DNA of 64,000 nt, taken from positions 496,001 to 560,000 of the forward strand of contig CAVPXF010000056.1 of the NCBI GenBank assembly GCA_963709655.1. Reading direction: 5' to 3'. The notes under the pieces were generated by a model. That model had not been told where the DNA came from. It searched no databases and saw only the letters and a list, made by a program, of their open reading frames with translations. The position numbers and the translations under genes were made by a program. Numbering within the stretch: position 1 is the stretch's first letter; every line of letters starts with the position of its first letter. This DNA is from Roseiarcus sp963709655. GTDB lineage: Bacteria; Pseudomonadota; Alphaproteobacteria; Rhizobiales; Beijerinckiaceae. Below are positions 63,782-64,000 of the stretch, in pieces.

Positions 63782-64000
63782 ATGGATAATGTCATTGCCC
63801 GCGTCGCGAAGGCGGCGAACCTTTCTCCTGAGATCGCCCGCAAGACCGTGGCTTTGATCGCGGACTTCATCCAGCGCGAGGCGTCCGAAGACGGCGTCAA
63901 GGACCTGTTCGAGAAGGCGCCCGAGTTGCGCGCAATCATCGCGTCTGGCTCTTCGACCGGCGGTGAAGGCATGGGTTTCGGTTTGAAGGGGCTGATGGGA
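63782..64000 (+). CDS. Hypothetical protein, partial (DUF2267/DUF2780-like start)
   Basis: ATG 63782 is preceded by AAGGAG at good spacing. The visible 73 residues begin MDNVIARVAKAANLSPEIAR, followed by KTVALIADFIQREASEDGVK and a Gly-rich end (GSSTGGEGMGFGLKGLMG). The helical, repeat-prone start followed by a Gly-rich stretch recalls small DUF2267/DUF2780-type proteins. The gene runs out of the window. Confidence 0.6.
   Translation, partial: MDNVIARVAKAANLSPEIARKTVALIADFIQREASEDGVKDLFEKAPELRAIIASGSSTGGEGMGFGLKGLMG

Overview
The window is 64 kb of GC-rich bacterial chromosome, most likely from an alphaproteobacterium of the order Hyphomicrobiales (Rhizobiales). The evidence is the set of lineage-typical genes: TrcR (DUF1013), the hemD / Mic60-like / hemY block, yajC-secD-secF followed by a Mth938-type gene and a short phytoene-synthase-like gene, a DUF1127 protein, PreA/PreT, and KdsD with two CBS domains. 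Genus and species cannot be told. I saw no rRNA, tRNA or CRISPR array.

Layout. 1-5.8 kb: a lipid locus made of the 3' end of a modular polyketide synthase (C-terminal ACP, no thioesterase), a glycosyltransferase, a CDP-alcohol phosphatidyltransferase, a ketosphinganine-reductase-like SDR, a GNAT-like acyltransferase and a PLP alpha-oxoamine synthase. Together they look like a route to a polyketide-derived sphingolipid-like membrane lipid. 5.9-7.0 kb: AT-richer accessory DNA with a transposase remnant. 7.2-11.5 kb: a lipase-like hydrolase, two polyprenyl-phosphate-type glycosyltransferases and an EI24 protein. 11.9-15.8 kb: araBAD (L-arabinose to D-xylulose 5-phosphate). 16-17.6 kb: a secreted hypothetical and kdsD. 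17.7-20.5 kb: a small island whose two overlapping genes are each broken by a transposable element, one by a 189-bp MITE and one by an ISAs1-type IS. 20.6-26.4 kb: galU/galE and a Liv-type ABC transporter without its binding protein. 26.3-28.7 kb: a repeat-rich region with toxin-antitoxin-like genes and a decayed copy of the livM end. 28.7-37.4 kb: a ferredoxin-reductase-like protein, hemY/Mic60/hemD, an acyltransferase and a PIN-like pair. 37.5-46.3 kb: tsaD, trcR, preA-preT, a crotonase, an orphan phage tail-tube protein, HdeD and an Old Yellow Enzyme. 46.7-53.8 kb: an ABC-F ATPase, aqpZ, yajC-secDF. 53.8-59.3 kb: a YtfQRT/YjfF-type sugar transporter with a FadR-type regulator. 59.7-64 kb: PadR/DUF2852 with candidate operators, trmFO, DUF1127 and a partial gene.

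A feature of the whole window is that several conserved genes (glycosyltransferase, oxoamine synthase, kdsD, preA, trmFO) are broken by exactly one extra base with conserved protein on both sides. Residual sequencing errors are the most likely cause, so these are annotated as frameshifted genes rather than dead genes. True decay is seen in the accessory parts: a VapC and a PIN-like protein lacking the first catalytic Asp, an acyltransferase whose SGNH serine is Leu, and truncated nucleotidyltransferase, livM and YCII-like fragments.

Two sugar systems, araBAD and the ytf-type transporter, carry a similar TCATAC-centred palindromic motif upstream, and the transporter operon ends with a FadR-type regulator gene. 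They may form one pentose regulon.
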